Shown: positions 33,801 to 42,763, numbered from the stretch's first letter. The stretch is 64,000 nt of DNA from Litchfieldia sinesaloumensis (GCF_900156865.1 NZ_LT732529.1:4385430-4449429); one strand, 5' to 3'. The notes: generated by a model from the sequence alone, not told the origin. A program made the numbers and translations.

Positions 33801-34814
33801 ATGGGCAAACAATGGATGAAAGGTAGTTTATTATTCGTTTTGATGGTTGCTGCTCCATTTTTCGTTTCTCTGTACTATATAAATATTTTGTCGGAGATTT
33901 TAATCTTTGGGATATTTGCTATTAGCTTAAATATTTTAGTCGGTCAGACCGGATTAGTTTCTTTAGGTCATGCTGCATTTTTTGGAGCAGGTGCCTATGC
34001 AACAGGTCTTGCTGCGAGTCATCTGTCTACGAATGTATTTGTGACAATTGCCATCGGGATGATACTTGCATTCTTACTGGCAATTCTGATTGGATTTGTG
34101 TCTACTAAAGCACATGGTTTTTACTTTTTGATGCTAACACTGGCATGTTCTCAAATGGTTTACTCTGTTATCTATCAGTGGACAGATGTAACTGGCGGAT
34201 CCAATGGATTATCAGGAATTCCTGCGCCGAGCGTATTTGGGGATTTCTTCTTATCTAATCAAGTGTTTATCTATTATTTTATCTTAGTCGTATTTGCTGT
34301 AGTTATTTTCGGCATTAATAGACTTCTTCATTCTCCACTTGGATATGTCTTTATCGGTATAAAGGAAAATGAAAATCGAATGAAATCAATTGGATATAAC
34401 ACAACTTTCTATAAAAATATTAGCTTTTTGATTGCGGGCACATTAGGTGGTTTAGCAGGTGGTCTATATGTATTTTTTAACGGTTTCGTTGCCCCAACAG
34501 ATGTGTATTGGACTGTATCAGGGTCGGTCTTGATCATGGTTCTAGTAGGTGGAGCTGGGACGTTATGGGGACCTGTTATAGGAGCAGCGTTTATCGTTGT
34601 ATTGGAGACGATTATTAGCTCTTACACTGAAAGTTGGATGATGATTATTGGTACAGCCTTCATTTTATTCACCATTTTTGCTCCTTCAGGTATTGCTGGT
34701 ATTTTCGACAGGGTGTCAAGAAGCCTATTTAAAGTAAAGCCCCTTCCTGCCCCGGAAAAATATATTGAAGAGTCAATTGAACCAATTAAACAGCAGTCGA
34801 AAATGAATGGATAG
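33801..34814 (+). CDS. ABC importer permease, LivM type
   Basis: 337-aa permease with about nine helices. It has SLNILVGQTGLVSLGHAAFFGAGAYA-type sequence near residue 40, GFYFLMLTLACSQM near 105, TDVTGGSNGLSGIP near 125 and the permease loop IKENENRMKSIGYNTTFYKN near 195. AGGAAGGAGAGC precedes the ATG. A hydrophilic C-terminal tail of about 25 residues follows the last helix. It forms the heterodimeric channel with the LivH-type subunit. Confidence 0.88.
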   Translation: MGKQWMKGSLLFVLMVAAPFFVSLYYINILSEILIFGIFAISLNILVGQTGLVSLGHAAFFGAGAYATGLAASHLSTNVFVTIAIGMILAFLLAILIGFVSTKAHGFYFLMLTLACSQMVYSVIYQWTDVTGGSNGLSGIPAPSVFGDFFLSNQVFIYYFILVVFAVVIFGINRLLHSPLGYVFIGIKENENRMKSIGYNTTFYKNISFLIAGTLGGLAGGLYVFFNGFVAPTDVYWTVSGSVLIMVLVGGAGTLWGPVIGAAFIVVLETIISSYTESWMMIIGTAFILFTIFAPSGIAGIFDRVSRSLFKVKPLPAPEKYIEESIEPIKQQSKMNG

Positions 34815-34826
34815 GGGGGATGTGAG

Positions 34827-35591
34827 ATGACAACAATTCTTTCAATTGATAATCTGTCAAAGCATTTTGGAGGGTTAAAAGTAATTGAAGATATAACATT
34901 GAAGGTTTCTGTTGGGGAACGCGTAGGTCTAATCGGGCCAAATGGTGCTGGTAAAACAACCTTTTTCAATATGATTGCGGGAGATTTGAACCCCACCGGG
35001 GGAACAATTTCGTATTTTGAACGTGATATTACAAAGGTTCCAAATTACAAACGAACAGAAAATGGAATCGTTCGAACATTCCAGAAGAACAATTTAATGT
35101 TTGGGTTAACTGTTAGAGAAAATGTACTTCTTGTATTACAAAAAATGAGAAAGGAACATACCCAGTGGTGGAAGACTATCAGTATTAAAAACTATCGCGC
35201 ACTGCATGATGAAACAGACGCACTTTTAAAAGAATGGAATCTTGAACAGTATAGCAATACAAAAGTACAAGAGTTATCTTATGGTGTACAAAGGCAAATT
35301 GAGATTGTCATGGCCATTGCGGGTAAGCCTAAGTTACTTCTATTAGACGAACCAACAGCTGGTATGTCACAGGTTGAGACCGATCAAATTATTGCGCTAA
35401 TAAATAAGCTTCCAAAAAAAGTAACGATTTGTATGATTGAGCATGATATCGATGTCCTGTTCGGTAACATGGACCGAGTAATCGTCCTCCATACTGGTAA
35501 ATTGATCGCCGACGGAACACCAGAAGCCGTCCGTGAAAATGAAGAAGTTAAGGAAATCTACTTAGGTCAGGAGGAGGCTACACATGCTTAA
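34827..35591 (+). CDS. ABC importer ATPase, LivG type
   Basis: 254-aa ATP-binding protein. Walker A is GPNGAGKTTFFN near residue 37. A long LivG-type insert (MRKEHTQWWKTISIKNYRAL) sits near 110. The signature is the family variant ELSYGVQRQIEI near 148, Walker B is LLLLDEPTAGMS near 167 and the switch His is in MIEHDIDVLF near 200. It follows the permease gene by 12 bases (GGGGGGATGTGAG) and overlaps the next ATPase gene by eight bases. Confidence 0.9.
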   Translation: MTTILSIDNLSKHFGGLKVIEDITLKVSVGERVGLIGPNGAGKTTFFNMIAGDLNPTGGTISYFERDITKVPNYKRTENGIVRTFQKNNLMFGLTVRENVLLVLQKMRKEHTQWWKTISIKNYRALHDETDALLKEWNLEQYSNTKVQELSYGVQRQIEIVMAIAGKPKLLLLDEPTAGMSQVETDQIIALINKLPKKVTICMIEHDIDVLFGNMDRVIVLHTGKLIADGTPEAVRENEEVKEIYLGQEEATHA

Positions 35592-36282
35592 ATTGAAAGA
35601 CGTTAATAGCTTCTATGGCTCGAGTCATATCCTTCATGGTGTTAATCTCGAAGTCAAAGAAGGCCAGGTTGTAACCTTGCTGGGCAGAAACGGAATGGGA
35701 AAGACAACAACGATAGGTTCGATTATTGGCTTTGTAAATAAGGTTCAGGGGGAAATCTTGTTTGAAGATCAAAACATTACCCCACTTCAAAGTCATCAGA
35801 TTGCTAAGAAAGGAATCGGGATCGTACCTCAGGGGAGAAGAATTTTTCCGAACTTAACCGTAACTGAAAATCTAACTGTCTTTGCTGATTCGAAAAAAGG
35901 GGATTGGAATCTAGAAAAGATTTTTCATTACTTTCCACGCTTAAAAGAACGTGAAAAATCACATGCTGGAACATTAAGTGGCGGAGAGCAGTCAATGTTG
36001 TCAATTGGTAGAGCCTTAATGCGGAATCCGAAAATCCTCTTACTTGATGAGCCGACTGAGGGACTTTCACCATTAATGGTAAGTGAAGTGATGGATGTTC
36101 TTTTGGCTTTAAAAGAATCCGGAATGTCGATGTTGCTAGTCGAACAAAATATTTCAACAGCACTACGAATTGCTGACGATGTATACATTTTAAGCAAAGG
36201 ACAGGTCGTCTATCATGATGATCCCGAAAAACTCAAAAACAATATGGACATTGCCTACCAGCATTTGGCGTTGAGTAGTTAA
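35584..36282 (+). CDS. ABC importer ATPase, LivF type
   Basis: 232-aa ATPase. Walker A is GRNGMGKTTTIGS near residue 36. The family motif IVPQGRRIFPNLTVTENL is near 80, the signature is TLSGGEQSMLSIGRAL near 133, Walker B is ILLLDEPTEGLSP near 153 and the switch region is LLVEQNISTALRIAD. It is the last gene of the importer operon, overlapping the LivG-type gene, and is followed by a terminator. In an aromatic locus it would power aromatic acid uptake. Confidence 0.9.
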   Translation: MLKLKDVNSFYGSSHILHGVNLEVKEGQVVTLLGRNGMGKTTTIGSIIGFVNKVQGEILFEDQNITPLQSHQIAKKGIGIVPQGRRIFPNLTVTENLTVFADSKKGDWNLEKIFHYFPRLKEREKSHAGTLSGGEQSMLSIGRALMRNPKILLLDEPTEGLSPLMVSEVMDVLLALKESGMSMLLVEQNISTALRIADDVYILSKGQVVYHDDPEKLKNNMDIAYQHLALSS

Positions 36283-36287
36283 CAATA

Positions 36288-36318
36288 GCCCTTCCCATTC
36301 TCGGGAATGGGCCTTTTT
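36288..36318 (+). terminator. Terminator of the ABC importer operon
   Basis: CCCATTC pairs with GAATGGG around a short TCGG loop, extended by GCCC / GGGCC-type pairs, followed by TTTTT. Confidence 0.75.
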
Positions 36319-36362
36319 AAATATCGGGCTAGAAACGACAATCTACGCTAGAATACTGGTTT

Positions 36363-36495
36363 TGTCCCATATAAGTTGTTATGTGTCCCATAAACTTAGA
36401 GTTGTGTCCCAAAAATTTCACCAATGTCCCATAAATCTGAACCTGTGTCCCATATCTGACCGCTAATGTCCCATATCTAGTCAAGTCCAACATAA
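36363..36495. repeat. TGTCCCA heptamer array with 21-base period
   Basis: TGTCCCA occurs at 36363, 36384, 36405, 36425, 36446 and 36467 (spacings 21, 21, 20, 21, 21), with a decayed copy (AGTCCA) at 36484. Most copies continue as TGTCCCATA. It fills the gap between the importer terminator and the glutaminase start. On the minus strand the period would encode a seven-residue YGT/MGH repeat, but I see no convincing gene. Confidence 0.75.
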
Positions 36496-36548
36496 ATTTT
36501 ATAACATAGTAGCACTCCATTTAGTAAATACTACCTTTGGTGATGAAA

Positions 36549-37478
36549 ATGCCTTGTAAATCAAATGATGAATTAAAGGAATTGGTTAACGAAGCACGTA
36601 AAATAACAAAAAGTGGACGTGTGGCTGACTATATTCCTGCACTCGGAAAGGCAAATCCTAATGATTTGTCGATTGCACTCAATTTTCCCGATGGACGTTG
36701 TTTTTCTGCGGGAGACATTGAAAAGAAGTTCTCCCTGCAAAGTATCTCTAAGGTTATAACTCTGGCACTCGTTTTGATGGACAGAGGTAAGGAGTATGTG
36801 TTTGAGCGAGTTGGGATGGAGCCCACAGGCGATCCGTTTAACTCGATTGCAAAGCTTGAATCGATGGCACCATCTAAGCCTTTGAATCCGATGATTAATG
36901 CGGGAGCACTTGCGGTAACTCATATGATAAAAGGAGAATCGATTGAGGATAGGTTTCAACGATTATTACAGTTTGTTCGTGAACTATCTGGTAATGATGG
37001 TATTCAATTCAATCAAGAGATTGCACGTTCAGAGTATGATACGGCACATCTAAATCGGGCACTATGTTATTTTTTAAAGCAGCATCATATCATCGAAGAG
37101 GATGTAGACGAGCTCATTGATCTCTATACAAAACAATGCGCGATTGAAATGAGCTGCCTTGATTTAGCTAGGATTGGCATTGTCTTTGCTTTGGATGGAA
37201 AAGATCCGCAAACAGGTAACCAGATTATGCCAGCAAAAATTGCTCGCATTTGTAAAACGTTTATGGTGACTTGTGGAATGTACAACGCATCTGGTGAGTT
37301 CGCAATAAAAATAGGGATTCCTGCAAAAAGTGGTGTGGCAGGAGGTATCATGGGGTCTGTGCCTGGAAAATTTGGAATAGGTATATTTGGTCCTGCATTA
37401 GATGATAAAGGTAACAGTATAGCTGGGATAAAGTTACTTGAACTCCTTTCAAAAAACTATAACCTAAGCATGTTCTAG
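36549..37478 (+). CDS. glsA: Glutaminase A
   Basis: 309-aa serine-dependent beta-lactamase-fold glutaminase, converting glutamine to glutamate and ammonia. The catalytic Ser-x-x-Lys is in [15 protein letters not shown] near residue 58. [23 protein letters not shown] and [27 protein letters not shown] are family hallmarks. Start candidates are TTG 36537, ATG 36543 and ATG 36549. The last aligns best with B. subtilis GlsA (M-C-x-x-NDEL) and has GGTGAT close upstream. It is monocistronic with the 21-base repeat array immediately upstream. Confidence 0.88.
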   Translation: MPCKSNDELKELVNEARKITKSGRVADYIPALGKANPNDLSIALNFPDGRCFSAGDIEKKFSLQSISKVITLALVLMDRGKEYVFERVGMEPTGDPFNSIAKLESMAPSKPLNPMINAGALAVTHMIKGESIEDRFQRLLQFVRELSGNDGIQFNQEIARSEYDTAHLNRALCYFLKQHHIIEEDVDELIDLYTKQCAIEMSCLDLARIGIVFALDGKDPQTGNQIMPAKIARICKTFMVTCGMYNASGEFAIKIGIPAKSGVAGGIMGSVPGKFGIGIFGPALDDKGNSIAGIKLLELLSKNYNLSMF

Positions 37479-37594
37479 AACAAAATCGAAAAGTTACATT
37501 TCTTTACATCCTAATACCCCTGATATAAGATATATCGTATGATGGAATAATTATGTCTTATCAAATGTACAGGGTAAATGGTGGGGGATTATAA

Positions 37595-39097
37595 ATGGAT
37601 TTGTCCGAAAAACAGATACGACCTCAATATGGTATTCTTTCCATTTTGATGGTTGGAGCTTTTATATCTTTTTTGAATAATACGTTATTAAACATAGCTC
37701 TTCCTTCTATTATGACGGAGCTACAAGTAGAACCATCGACAGTTCAATGGTTAACTACTGGATTTATGCTTGTCAGTGGAATCCTTATTCCCACGACAGC
37801 TTTTTTAATTGAGAAATATACAGTTCGCCGTTTATTTATTGTAGCAATGGGATTGTTCACTATTGGTACGATTCTTTCGGGTACAGCTCATGAGTTTTCA
37901 ATCCTGCTTTCAGGACGCATGATCCAAGCCTCCGGTTCGGCAATTATGATGCCGCTTTTAATGAATGTTATGTTAGTTAGTTTCCCTGTAGAAAAAAGGG
38001 GAACTGCAATGGGGGTATTCGGATTAATCCTAATGTTCGCACCCGCGATTGGACCAACTCTATCTGGTTGGATTATAGAACATTATGATTGGAGAATGCT
38101 CTTCCACTTTATTACACCGATCGCAAGTATTGTATTTATACTTGGCTTTATCATGCTTAAAGATAAAAAGGAAAAAGTTATTCTAAAACTAGACTTTTTC
38201 TCATTAATTTTATCGAGTATTGGTTTTGGTGGTTTGCTATATGGGTTTAGTTCAGCTGGGAACATGGGCTGGGGAAATCCATTCGTCTATGGGACAATTG
38301 TGATTGGTATCATCTCTTTAACTTGGTTTATTATACGACAATCAAAACTTGACATCCCAATGCTGAATTTTGGTGTCTATCGGTATTCAATGTTTGCATT
38401 AGCATCAGCTATATCTATGGTTGTCAATATGGCCATGTTTTCTGGTTTCTTGCTTTTACCTATATATGCTCAAACGATCTTAGGGATTTCGCCAATGCAT
38501 ACGGGCCTAATGCTTTTACCAGGTGCTATCCTAAATGCCGTCATGTCGCCAATAAATGGTCGTTTATTTGATAAGTATGGCGGACGAATCTTGGCAGTAA
38601 TTGGTTTAACGATTACGACTGTTACTACATATCTTTTTAGTCAATTAACAGTCGAAACAACATACACGTATTTAGTCATCATACATGCAATCCGAATGTT
38701 TGGGATGTCAATGGTATTTATGCCAGTCTCAACAAATGGATTGAACCAATTACCACGAAATCTTTATCCACATGGTACAGCAGTAAATAACACACTTAAT
38801 CAGGTATCTGCTGCGATTGGTACAGGATTTTTAATTACTCTTATGTCATTAAGAGAAGAGGCGTCTGCAGCCAACCTACTTAAGAATTTTCAAGGACAAC
38901 CAACAGAAGCACAGAGTCTTCAAATTGAGTTGCAAGCTATGCTTGACGGTATCAATTTTACATTTTTTATTTCCACCTTCTTAACTCTCTTTGCTTTAAT
39001 TCTTGCATTTTTCATCAAACGTGCAAAACAGGAAGAGGATATTACCGGAAAAAACAAACCGAAACAAGGCATACAACCGAAACTTGCAAAGAATTAA
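37595..39097 (+). CDS. MFS drug-efflux transporter, DHA2 (EmrB/QacA, 14-helix) family
   Basis: 500-aa membrane protein with about 14 helices. Visible motifs are FLNNTLLNIALPSIMTELQV in helix 1 (DHA2 motif D1 region), WLTTGFMLVSGILIPTTAFL, RRLFIVAMGLFTIGTILSG (motif A region) and GFGLILMFAPAIGPTLSGWI-type motif C (VFGLILMFAPAIGPTLSGW). It would export lipophilic drugs or metabolites with H+ exchange. GGTGGGGGA precedes the ATG. It is a single gene with a strong terminator. Confidence 0.87.
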   Translation: MDLSEKQIRPQYGILSILMVGAFISFLNNTLLNIALPSIMTELQVEPSTVQWLTTGFMLVSGILIPTTAFLIEKYTVRRLFIVAMGLFTIGTILSGTAHEFSILLSGRMIQASGSAIMMPLLMNVMLVSFPVEKRGTAMGVFGLILMFAPAIGPTLSGWIIEHYDWRMLFHFITPIASIVFILGFIMLKDKKEKVILKLDFFSLILSSIGFGGLLYGFSSAGNMGWGNPFVYGTIVIGIISLTWFIIRQSKLDIPMLNFGVYRYSMFALASAISMVVNMAMFSGFLLLPIYAQTILGISPMHTGLMLLPGAILNAVMSPINGRLFDKYGGRILAVIGLTITTVTTYLFSQLTVETTYTYLVIIHAIRMFGMSMVFMPVSTNGLNQLPRNLYPHGTAVNNTLNQVSAAIGTGFLITLMSLREEASAANLLKNFQGQPTEAQSLQIELQAMLDGINFTFFISTFLTLFALILAFFIKRAKQEEDITGKNKPKQGIQPKLAKN

Positions 39098-39098
39098 T

Positions 39099-39138
39099 AA
39101 AAAGGAGAAATCGTCTATCAGACGGATTTCTCCTTTTT
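39099..39138. terminator. Bidirectional terminator between MFS and natK
   Basis: AAAAAGGAGAAATCGTC pairs with GACGGATTTCTCCTTTTT (one-base bulge) around a five-base loop. A-tract and T-tract serve both converging genes. Confidence 0.85.
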
Positions 39139-39139
39139 G

Positions 39140-39895
39140 CTACCCCTTAATTGCCGGTATTTTAATCTTGACCGAGAATTCCTCATCCTTACATACAAAG
39201 TCTAAAAAGCCATTTGATTCATCGACGATATCTTTTATTAACTTTGTACCAAGTCCTTCGTGGCCATCACCCTTAGTCGTATTGCCGAAGTTAACGAATA
39301 ATTGATCGAGAATGGAAGGTGGAATAGAAGGGGTACTATTTTTACATTGTAAAATATACAACCCACTTCGTTTGAAAAATTGCAGAGTCAGGAAGGCTTG
39401 AGTATCATTCTTCTGTTGCCATTCTTCGCAAGCATCAATACTATTTGAAAGTAAGTTTCCAATTAGGGTAATGATTTGTTGATCGGAAAGAGGAAGCGAG
39501 GAAAGTGGCAAGTCAAAGTCATAAACAACATCGATATTGAGAGCTTTGGCTTTTCTATACATTTGATGAAGTATGCCTGCTATCACTCCACGTTCGCCTT
39601 TAATCGAAAGGTTTGTTTCTTTATAGCCCTCAACCAGTTCATCTAAATAGTGTTTTGCTTCCTCGCTATTTCCATTCTCCAGCATAAAGTGAATTGCTGA
39701 GACATGCTTTAAAAAGTCATGACGCTCACTTCGAACAACCCGGAAGGTCTCATTAAATTGAACACGCTGCTCATCAAATTGTCTCGCCTCTTCTAATAGA
39801 GCCTTCATTTTTCGTGAAACAGAAAGTCGTGATAATAGTGCATATACGCATATAACCACTAATACTGTAATAATTCCTACATAAAGCATGACCAA
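39140..39895 (-). CDS. natK: NatK-like sensor histidine kinase
   Basis: 251-aa kinase of the GHKL/AgrC-like class. One N-terminal membrane helix (VMLYVGIITVLVVICVYALL) is followed by a dimerisation domain with RSERHDFLKHVSAIHFML (phospho-acceptor His near residue 58) and an HATPase domain with LIGNLLSNSIDACE (N box) and DGHEGLGTKLIKDIVDE (G box). It pairs with the LytTR regulator upstream and is adjacent to natAB, exactly as in B. subtilis natKRAB. It has fewer membrane helices than I recall for B. subtilis NatK. The start is probably TTG 39895, with AGGTGG nine bases upstream. Confidence 0.82.
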   Translation of the reverse strand: MVMLYVGIITVLVVICVYALLSRLSVSRKMKALLEEARQFDEQRVQFNETFRVVRSERHDFLKHVSAIHFMLENGNSEEAKHYLDELVEGYKETNLSIKGERGVIAGILHQMYRKAKALNIDVVYDFDLPLSSLPLSDQQIITLIGNLLSNSIDACEEWQQKNDTQAFLTLQFFKRSGLYILQCKNSTPSIPPSILDQLFVNFGNTTKGDGHEGLGTKLIKDIVDESNGFLDFVCKDEEFSVKIKIPAIKG

Positions 39896-39908
39896 ATCTT
39901 ATGCCACC

Positions 39909-40607
39909 TCAAAAGTAATTTTGTTGTAAAAAGTCGACTTTTTCTTTTGTAATCATTGCTTGTTCTTCGATACCTTCAAACGTAACAATATAGGAGTTCT
40001 TTGCATAAAGCGAAAAGTTTTTTACAAAGTGAATATTGATGATGAATGATCGGTGTGAGCGGATGAAGTCCCTCTCCCGTAACTCACCCTCTAGTTCATT
40101 CAAAGTTTGATAGGTTTTAATCGGCCCGGATTTGGTGTAGATGGTAGTTGACCTTCCGGATCGTTCAATAAAGATGATATCCTTCTTTTGCAGGATATGT
40201 ATTTCATTTTTTTGCTTTAAATAAAGTCTTCCATGTATTTCAGCCGACTTTGTTTTTTCTAGGAGTCTTTCAATGGATTTTACTAAACGCTCTTTCGGAT
40301 AGGGCTTCATTATATAATCATGGACATTTAGTTCAAATGCATGAACTGCATAGCCACTATTACCAGTTACAAAAATTACAGAAATATTCAGTGCGTGGGA
40401 GTGGATAATATCAGCAAGTTCATACCCTGACAAACTAGGCATCTCGATGTCGGCAATTAATAAATCAATTTCCTCTTTTTTGATTTGTTCATAGGCTTCA
40501 TCTGCGGATAAAGTAGAGAAGATTATCTCTACATCTGGAATACCGCTTACGATTGCTTTTAATTTATCCAAATCAATCAAACGGTCATCTACAAGACCAA
40601 TCTTCAT
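39909..40607 (-). CDS. natR: NatR-like LytTR response regulator
   Basis: 232-aa two-domain regulator. The receiver has the phospho-Asp in LLIADIEMPSLSGYELAD near residue 54 and FVTGNSGYAVHAFELNVHDYIMKP. A LytTR DNA-binding domain (about 135-230) has IIFIERSGRSTTIYTKSG, FIRSHRSFIIN and YIVTFEG. LytTR proteins bind pairs of 9-bp direct repeats, and such a pair is present before natA. It lies 13 bases before natK and is divergent from natAB. Confidence 0.87.
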   Translation of the reverse strand: MKIGLVDDRLIDLDKLKAIVSGIPDVEIIFSTLSADEAYEQIKKEEIDLLIADIEMPSLSGYELADIIHSHALNISVIFVTGNSGYAVHAFELNVHDYIMKPYPKERLVKSIERLLEKTKSAEIHGRLYLKQKNEIHILQKKDIIFIERSGRSTTIYTKSGPIKTYQTLNELEGELRERDFIRSHRSFIINIHFVKNFSLYAKNSYIVTFEGIEEQAMITKEKVDFLQQNYF

Positions 40608-40716
40608 TTTCTATTCGACCTCACATAAAGGAAACTTCCGTCAGGGATATAACTTCCTGCATAATTCCAATTTAGTATTCTTATATTTTAACACCTTTAT
40701 AGTAAAAATTGACCTT

Positions 40717-40746
40717 TTCGCGACAAAAAATGGAATATTCGCGACA
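40717..40746. promoter_or_regulatory. LytTR-type operator (two direct 9-bp repeats)
   Basis: TTCGCGACA occurs at 40717-40725 and 40738-40746, exactly 21 bases apart, the spacing expected for LytTR regulators. It lies in the natR/natA divergent gap. A separate palindrome CTAGAGA-TTT-TCTCTAG follows at 40750-40766 and probably overlaps the natA promoter. Confidence 0.65.
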
Positions 40747-40812
40747 TAACTAGAGATTTTCTCTAGAGGTATGGCTAAGATATAGACATAAGAACAAGAC
40801 GAGGTGAAAGTC

Positions 40813-41565
40813 ATGATTGAAATTAATGAAGTGACAAAAAGATTTAAAGATAAAAAGATTTCTATTACAGCATTAAAACATGTGAAATTTACCGTTAATA
40901 AAGGTCAGGTTGTTGGATTGCTAGGGGAAAATGGTGCTGGAAAAACAACTCTCCTACGAACCATAGCAACGCTACTAACTCCGACGGAAGGAAATGTGAA
41001 GGTAGCGGGTTATGATACACTAAAAAATCCAGAAGAAGTGAAAAAGAGGATTGGAGTATTATTCGGTGGTGAAACCGGACTATACGACCGTCTCACAGCA
41101 CGTGAAAACCTTGAATATTTCGCTGCTCTATACGGATTAAGTAAACACGAAACGAAAGTTCGAATCGATGAATTAGCTCGGATGTTTGGAATGCGTGATT
41201 ACTTGAACCGAAAAGTAGGTGGGTTCTCAAAAGGAATGAGACAGAAGGTAGCGATTGCGAGAACGCTCATCCATAATCCTGAAATCATTCTCTTTGATGA
41301 GCCAACGACCGGATTAGATATAACATCATCCAATGTATTTAGACAGCTTGTTCACCAGTTAAAACGAGATGGAAAAACGATTATTTTCTCAAGTCATATT
41401 ATGGAGGAAGTTTCGATGCTTTGTGATTCAGTCGCAATGATGCACAAGGGAGAACTTGTCTATCATGGTGACTTAAATGAGTTATATAAATTAGAAGGAA
41501 GCCAGGATTTGAACTACATTTTCATGAGTAAACTTGTTAGGGGGAACGAGACTTATGCTTCGTAA
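40813..41565 (+). CDS. natA: NatA, ABC-type Na+ efflux ATP-binding protein
   Basis: 250-aa ATPase. Walker A is GLLGENGAGKTTLLRTI near residue 35. The Q-loop region is GVLFGGETGLYDRLTARENL, the signature is GGFSKGMRQKVAIARTL near 135, Walker B is IILFDEPTTGLD near 157 and the switch is SSHIMEEVSML. ATG 40813 with GAGGTG upstream is preferred to the GTG at 40804, which lies within that site. It overlaps natB by 11 bases. Together they export Na+ in B. subtilis; the neighbouring NatKR-like pair supports the same identity here. Confidence 0.88.
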   Translation: MIEINEVTKRFKDKKISITALKHVKFTVNKGQVVGLLGENGAGKTTLLRTIATLLTPTEGNVKVAGYDTLKNPEEVKKRIGVLFGGETGLYDRLTARENLEYFAALYGLSKHETKVRIDELARMFGMRDYLNRKVGGFSKGMRQKVAIARTLIHNPEIILFDEPTTGLDITSSNVFRQLVHQLKRDGKTIIFSSHIMEEVSMLCDSVAMMHKGELVYHGDLNELYKLEGSQDLNYIFMSKLVRGNETYAS

Positions 41566-42712
41566 AATATACCTTAAAGAATTAAAAGATTGCTTTCGCG
41601 ATCGCAGAACTTTGATACTTACTGTCTTATTACCAATTATAATGATGTCTGGAATGACTTTTTTCTATGAAAATATGATTTCTGATGGTGAAAGTGACAC
41701 TTTCCAACTTGCAATTGAAGAAGCTTCAATGAATGAAGCGAAAGAGATATTTTCCGGAGTAGAAAATGTAGAACTCATTGAAACGTCTAATTTGGAACAA
41801 TCCATTGAGGACGGGGATGCACAAGTTGGCCTTCAATTATCACCAAATTTTATTGAAGCTACACATAATGGGGAGGAAGCTTCAATAACGCTGGTTGGGG
41901 ATTCGTTTAGCCAAAAGTCTACTCAACTAAATGCAATCATCTTAAATGCATTAACAGTTTTTGAGAAAACTGTTGTTGTTGGAAACCTTCAGGAAGGTGG
42001 AATTGATCCTTCTATTATCCAGCCATTTACGATAGAACAAATAGAAATGACTAACGAGGATCCAAATGTTGAAATGCTTGCATTTTTAATTCCTTTAATC
42101 CTATCAATTGCTATCGGAGTTGGTTCAGGACCTGCAGCAGCCGATTTATTTGCAGGTGAAAAAGAAAAGAAAACCATGGAAGCTCTGTTAATGACACCAG
42201 TGAAACGATCTACATTGCTGCTAGCAAAATGGCTAACGATTGCAACAATCGGTTCAGTTATTGGCATTATTACATTAGCTGTAGTTGCATTAGAGATTAG
42301 CTTGTTAACTGAAAATCTTAGAAATGCCGTATCATTTGGAGACGACGCTTTTATCATCATCCTAATTGGAACTTTACTATCAATCATTTACGCTGCATTC
42401 ACAGCTTCATTAATCATGATTACAAGTATAATCGCAAAGACAATCAAGGAGGCAGGAAGCTATAGCAGTCCTGTAATGATGATTGCGATGTTCCCAGCCA
42501 TGATTATAGTAGGCATTGGAGTTAATGAACTTACGACTTCTCACTTTGCTGTGCCAATTATGAATTTGTTCACTTTGCTAAAAGAATTGATGTTCGGCAT
42601 CATCAACTATGAGCATATCTTACTTGCTTTTGGTAGCAACATTGCTTGTATGATTATCTTCTTTGTAATTGGTCGTATCTTATTTATGAAAGATAAATGG
42701 GTTATGAACTAA
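41555..42712 (+). CDS. natB: NatB, ABC-type Na+ efflux permease
   Basis: 385-aa ABC-2-type permease. The N-terminal helix (TLILTVLLPIIMMSGMTFFY) is followed by a large extracytoplasmic domain of about 130 residues. Five further helices follow from about residue 175, with the family loop AADLFAGEKEKKTMEALLMTPVKR-type sequence after helix 2. ATG 41555 has AGGGGGA upstream and is preferred to the earlier in-frame start at 41534. The gene ends before a terminator. Confidence 0.88.
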   Translation: MLRKIYLKELKDCFRDRRTLILTVLLPIIMMSGMTFFYENMISDGESDTFQLAIEEASMNEAKEIFSGVENVELIETSNLEQSIEDGDAQVGLQLSPNFIEATHNGEEASITLVGDSFSQKSTQLNAIILNALTVFEKTVVVGNLQEGGIDPSIIQPFTIEQIEMTNEDPNVEMLAFLIPLILSIAIGVGSGPAAADLFAGEKEKKTMEALLMTPVKRSTLLLAKWLTIATIGSVIGIITLAVVALEISLLTENLRNAVSFGDDAFIIILIGTLLSIIYAAFTASLIMITSIIAKTIKEAGSYSSPVMMIAMFPAMIIVGIGVNELTTSHFAVPIMNLFTLLKELMFGIINYEHILLAFGSNIACMIIFFVIGRILFMKDKWVMN

Positions 42713-42719
42713 ACGTAAG

Positions 42720-42763
42720 CACCTGCCAGTTTCGTTTTGCAACGAATGGTGGGTGTTTTTTTA
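42720..42763 (+). terminator. Terminator of natAB
   Basis: CACC...CCA...TTCGTT pairs with AACGAA...TGG...GGGTG and is followed by seven T residues. Confidence 0.8.

Noticed and set aside
36329..36520. Minus-strand open frame with a heptad YGT/MGH pattern across the TGTCCCA array.
   Set aside because: The pattern follows from the 21-bp period; it has only a weak ribosome site and no start context. Treated as a repeat, not a gene.
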